Shown piece by piece: positions 6,108-8,558 of a stretch of DNA of 8,558 bases (position 1 is its first letter; the number at the start of each line of letters is the position of its first letter). The notes under the pieces are model-generated. The model was given only the letters and a program-made list of their open reading frames with translations. It was not told the DNA's origin and ran no database searches. Origin of the DNA: RYN-431 sp036388295 (lineage in GTDB: Bacteria > Planctomycetota > Phycisphaerae > Tepidisphaerales > Tepidisphaeraceae). Both the position numbers and the translations under genes were made by a program. The stretch lies in NCBI GenBank assembly GCA_036388295.1, contig DASVSC010000013.1:1-8558 (forward strand). Reading direction: 5' to 3'.

Positions 6108-7001
6108 GTGCCGATTGACCCTGACTTCGCCGCCGCCCGCGACATCTGCCGGCGGCACGCCAAGAGCTTTTATTTCGCCTCGCACTTCCTGCCGAAGCAG
6201 AAGCGGCTTCACGCGTACGCCGTTTACGCGTTCTGCCGCCTGCTCGACGATGCCGTCGACGAAGCGGCCGACAACGCGTCGCGCGTGAAGCGGCTGTGCG
6301 AGTTCGATGATCTGCTCGATTCGCTCTACGGCGGCCACGTCCCCGATGAACCGACCGAGCAGGACCGGGCCCTGCGCGCCTTCGCGGTGACGATTCAGCG
6401 GTGCCGCATCCCGAAAAAGCTGTTTCAGGAACTGGCCGAGGGCTGCCGGATGGATCTGACGGTCACGCAGTACGCGGACTGGCCGGCGCTGAAAATTTAC
6501 TGCTACCACGTCGCCGGCGTGGTCGGTGTGATCATGTGCCACGTCTTCGATCTGCATGACCCGGCCGCCCACGCACTGGCCATCGAGATGGGCAACGCCA
6601 TGCAGCTGACGAACATCCTGCGCGACGTCGGCGAAGACTTGGCGATGGGGCGGGTTTATCTACCCCAAGACGACCTCGCCCGCTTCGGCGTGACGCCCGC
6701 GATGCTGGCGGCCGGCGAGGTGAACGACGCGTTCGTTCAATTGATGCAATTCGAAATCGCCCGCGCCCGCGACCTGTACGCCGCCGGCGCCCGCGGCCTG
6801 CACCTGATCCCTAACGACGGCAGCCGCTTCACCGCCGGCGTGATGTCGAGCGTCTACAGCGGCATCCTCGACGCGATCGAAGCCCAGCGGTACGACGTGT
6901 TCACGAAACGCGCGAGGCTGAACGGGCTCCAGAAGTTAAAGCGTCTCACCCGCGCCTGGCGACTCACACGAACGCCCTCGGCCGTTGTGGTCGCGCAGTG
7001 A
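6108..7001 (+). CDS. Squalene/phytoene synthase family protein (CrtB-like)
   Basis: This head-to-head prenyl transferase of 297 residues joins two prenyl diphosphates (GGPP to phytoene, or FPP to squalene or dehydrosqualene). Both Mg-diphosphate motifs are intact: DDAVD (47-51) and DVGED (173-177) within QLTNILRDVGED, followed by GRVYLP (181-186). The active-site helix YCYHVAGVVGVI (131-142) is closer to CrtB-type phytoene synthases than to the HpnC or HpnD forms I know, but the chain length of the substrate cannot be told from sequence alone. SFYFAS (20-25) and AVYAFCRLLDDAVDE (38-52) are typical. The start is uncertain: GTG 6108 is preferred because it follows a -10-like box by six bases and starts nearest the conserved region; TTG 6084 would add eight residues. 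Neither has a Shine-Dalgarno. The enzyme is probably cytoplasmic or membrane-peripheral. The next gene is CrtC-like, which fits isoprenoid or carotenoid synthesis. Confidence 0.9.
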   Translation: MPIDPDFAAARDICRRHAKSFYFASHFLPKQKRLHAYAVYAFCRLLDDAVDEAADNASRVKRLCEFDDLLDSLYGGHVPDEPTEQDRALRAFAVTIQRCRIPKKLFQELAEGCRMDLTVTQYADWPALKIYCYHVAGVVGVIMCHVFDLHDPAAHALAIEMGNAMQLTNILRDVGEDLAMGRVYLPQDDLARFGVTPAMLAAGEVNDAFVQLMQFEIARARDLYAAGARGLHLIPNDGSRFTAGVMSSVYSGILDAIEAQRYDVFTKRARLNGLQKLKRLTRAWRLTRTPSAVVVAQ

Positions 7002-7078
7002 CGTATGCACGCTTATAGCTCTGGCGGCTTCTTTGTCGCCTGCGTGATTGAGCGATTTACTAGCGTGGGGTCGAGGAA

Positions 7079-7229
7079 ACACGAAGACCTCAAAGACGCA
7101 AAGATACAAAGAAGACCCATGCGAGGAGTGGTGTAGCGCATAGGCGGTCGAATGAAACGAGACATCATTCAATGTGATCCTTCTATTTCTTTTCTTCTTT
7201 GAATCTTCGCGTCTTTGCGATCTTCGTGT
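7079..7229. repeat. Long inverted-repeat element B between the synthase and CrtC-like genes
   Basis: The arms at 7079-7114 and 7194-7229 are inverse complements at 32 of 36 bases and enclose 79 bases of unrelated sequence without a credible ORF. Each arm is built of units of about nine bases (CACGAAGAC, CTCAAAGAC, GCAAAGATA, CAAAGAAG). The outer end ACACGAAGA is shared with element A. It lies 77 bases after the synthase stop and ends 29 bases before the CrtC-like start. No transposase or target duplication was recognised. Confidence 0.8.
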
Positions 7230-7258
7230 AAACCAAACGCCGCAAACGCCCCAGCGAC

Positions 7259-8425
7259 ATGACCGAACGCCAGCCCCAACCTCTCCTGCAAGCACAAGCC
7301 GCCACAAGCCCGCAGGCGCTTCCGGCCCTGCCAAGACATGAATCAGAATGCCTGCCGTTGTTCACGCCGAACCTGCTCGCCGACGCCAGCCACGACGTGC
7401 GTGCCCCCGGCGGTTACGAATGGTGGTATTTCGACGCCGAGGATCCGGCCACCGATACGCAGATCGTCGCCATCTATCTGCACGGCTTCATCTTCCATCC
7501 CGGCTACCTGCGGGCCTACGCCCGCTACGTCCGCCGGCCGACGAAAACGCTGCCGCCGCTGCCGGGCGATTTCGCCTGCATGTATTTCGTCGTCTACCGC
7601 GGCGGCCGGATTCTGCACCAGTTCATGACCCAGGTCCCGCCGAACGCCTATGCCGCGGCCCGCGACGCCGTTGACGTAACGGTCGGGCCGAGCACGCTGA
7701 CACGCGACGCGGACGGCCTGAAATTACGCATCGAGGGCACGCCCTGGAAGCTGACCGGCCGCGGCCCGCAGACACTCGTCGACCAGCGGCTGCATGCTGA
7801 CCTGACGTTCGCGCCCTCACTGCCGCATGCCCCGCAGGAACGCCGGTTCCTTTCACGCGCCATGACCGGCGCGGACCACCATTGGGTCATCGCCAGTCCG
7901 CTGTGCGACGTGCGCGGCGAGATTCGTCTTGATCCGATCCGCGGCGGGGCGGGGGAAGTGATCCATTTCACCGGCCGCGGCTATCACGACCACAATTATG
8001 GCACCGCGCCGCTCGGCCCGGGATTGGCGAAATGGATCTGGGGCCGGGCCATCGTCGGCGGGCGCGTGGTGACGTTCCACTACGCCGTCCCGCGCGACCG
8101 GACGCTGCCGGCCGAATCACACTTGGTGACCGCCGACGCCGACGGAGTAACCGAGCAGCGTGTGCTGCCGGAGATTCGCTTCGATCGCCGGACCGCCGTG
8201 GGATTAGCCTTTCCGTCCCGCATCGCGTGGCCGGACGTGATGACACTGACGAACCCGCGCGTGATCGATGCCTCGCCGTTCTACCTGCGCCTGCAGTACG
8301 ACGCCGACATCGGCGGCCAGCGCACGACGGCCTTCTGCGAAGCGGCCTACCCGCACCGCCTGCGCTGGCCGGTGCTGGGGCGAATGATCGAAATGTCGAT
8401 CGATAAAAGATTGCTGAAGCGCTAG
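7259..8425 (+). CDS. CrtC/AttH-like carotenoid 1,2-hydratase family protein
   Basis: This 388-residue protein has the two hallmark motifs of the CrtC/AttH lipocalin-like double-barrel family. The first is GYEWWYFDAE (52-61), in the N-terminal barrel after a variable 45-residue leader. The second is GRGYHDHNYGTAP (239-251), in the second half and followed by WIWGRAIVGGRVVTFHYAV (259-277). CrtC adds water to the terminal double bond of acyclic carotenoids; other members (AttH type) act on different lipids or have unknown roles. The upstream squalene/phytoene synthase supports an isoprenoid substrate, but no phytoene desaturase is seen in the window, so the exact reaction is not assigned. No signal peptide is evident. 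The start is ATG 7259, without a clear Shine-Dalgarno; the next in-frame ATG is beyond the first motif, so this or a non-ATG start is needed. Confidence 0.82.
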   Translation: MTERQPQPLLQAQAATSPQALPALPRHESECLPLFTPNLLADASHDVRAPGGYEWWYFDAEDPATDTQIVAIYLHGFIFHPGYLRAYARYVRRPTKTLPPLPGDFACMYFVVYRGGRILHQFMTQVPPNAYAAARDAVDVTVGPSTLTRDADGLKLRIEGTPWKLTGRGPQTLVDQRLHADLTFAPSLPHAPQERRFLSRAMTGADHHWVIASPLCDVRGEIRLDPIRGGAGEVIHFTGRGYHDHNYGTAPLGPGLAKWIWGRAIVGGRVVTFHYAVPRDRTLPAESHLVTADADGVTEQRVLPEIRFDRRTAVGLAFPSRIAWPDVMTLTNPRVIDASPFYLRLQYDADIGGQRTTAFCEAAYPHRLRWPVLGRMIEMSIDKRLLKR

Positions 8426-8450
8426 CGCGGCGATGAGGGCAGCGTCAGAC

Positions 8451-8524
8451 TGGGTGGCAAGGCTTGTATTCAAGCCTTGGCGTGCCGTCGGAAGACAAGG
8501 CCTGAGTACAAGCCTTGCCACCCA
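8451..8524. repeat. REP-doublet-like inverted repeat after the CrtC-like gene
   Basis: The left arm (8451-8479, starting TGGGTGGCAAGGCTTG) and right arm (8496-8524) are inverse complements at 27 of 29 bases, separated by 16 bases. Each arm is itself an imperfect palindrome: AAGGCTTG-TATT-CAAGCCTT on the left (8459-8478), and its near copy on the right. Two facing palindromes are the layout of a REPIN. It lies 26 bases after the CrtC-like stop and could serve as a terminator or mRNA end. The remaining bases to 8558 show no gene. Confidence 0.8.
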
Positions 8525-8558
8525 TATGCCACAACCAAATCCGCGTCGCTCAGGATGG

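Noticed and set aside
5937..8524. CRISPR array
   Set aside because: The repeats are inverted pairs, not regularly spaced direct repeats, and no cas gene is present.

Overview
The window is a high-GC bacterial chromosome segment with eight complete or near-complete protein genes plus the 3' end of gyrB. The DnaA domain I style, the squalene/phytoene synthase next to a CrtC-like protein, and the intergenic inverted repeats built from 'cacgaag' and 'tgggtggcaagg' units suggest a member of the Planctomycetota (perhaps Phycisphaerae). That placement is inference; there is no rRNA or other decisive marker here.

Layout. Positions 1-418 hold the C-terminus of DNA gyrase subunit B. A small toxin-antitoxin pair (antitoxin 423-656, MazF/PemK-like toxin 653-970) begins four bases after the gyrB stop codon. 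On the opposite strand, 3254 down to 986 is a probable three-gene operon: two unrecognised proteins (198 and 243 residues), then a membrane-anchored M48 zinc metalloprotease. Divergent from it, 3375-4280 encodes a family 4 (iron-sulfur) uracil-DNA glycosylase, closed by a hairpin terminator. A 232-base gap then leads to dnaA (4513-5919), which has neither dnaN nor recF next to it. Downstream are a squalene/phytoene synthase (6108-7001) and a carotenoid 1,2-hydratase/AttH-like protein (7259-8425).

The gaps on both sides of the synthase gene are each occupied by a long inverted-repeat element (5937-6070 and 7079-7229). These share a CACGAAGAC-type arm but have unrelated interiors. After the last gene lies a third, different element (8451-8524), in which two imperfect palindromes face each other, as in a REP doublet (REPIN).

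The most interesting cross-cutting pattern is a -10-like hexamer (TATAAT, TACAAT or TACACT) placed exactly six bases before the start codon at three separate genes. No Shine-Dalgarno sequence is visible at those starts. This is the geometry expected for leaderless mRNAs. Other genes here (the M48 protease and the 198-residue protein) have clear Shine-Dalgarno sequences instead, so the segment may mix two modes of translation start.

Functionally the segment mixes DNA topology, replication and repair (gyrB, dnaA, UDG), a stress module (toxin-antitoxin), envelope proteolysis (M48) and isoprenoid pigment or lipid synthesis. No complete new defence or mobile system is visible. The novelty lies in the repeats, the start-site pattern and the two unrecognised operon genes.
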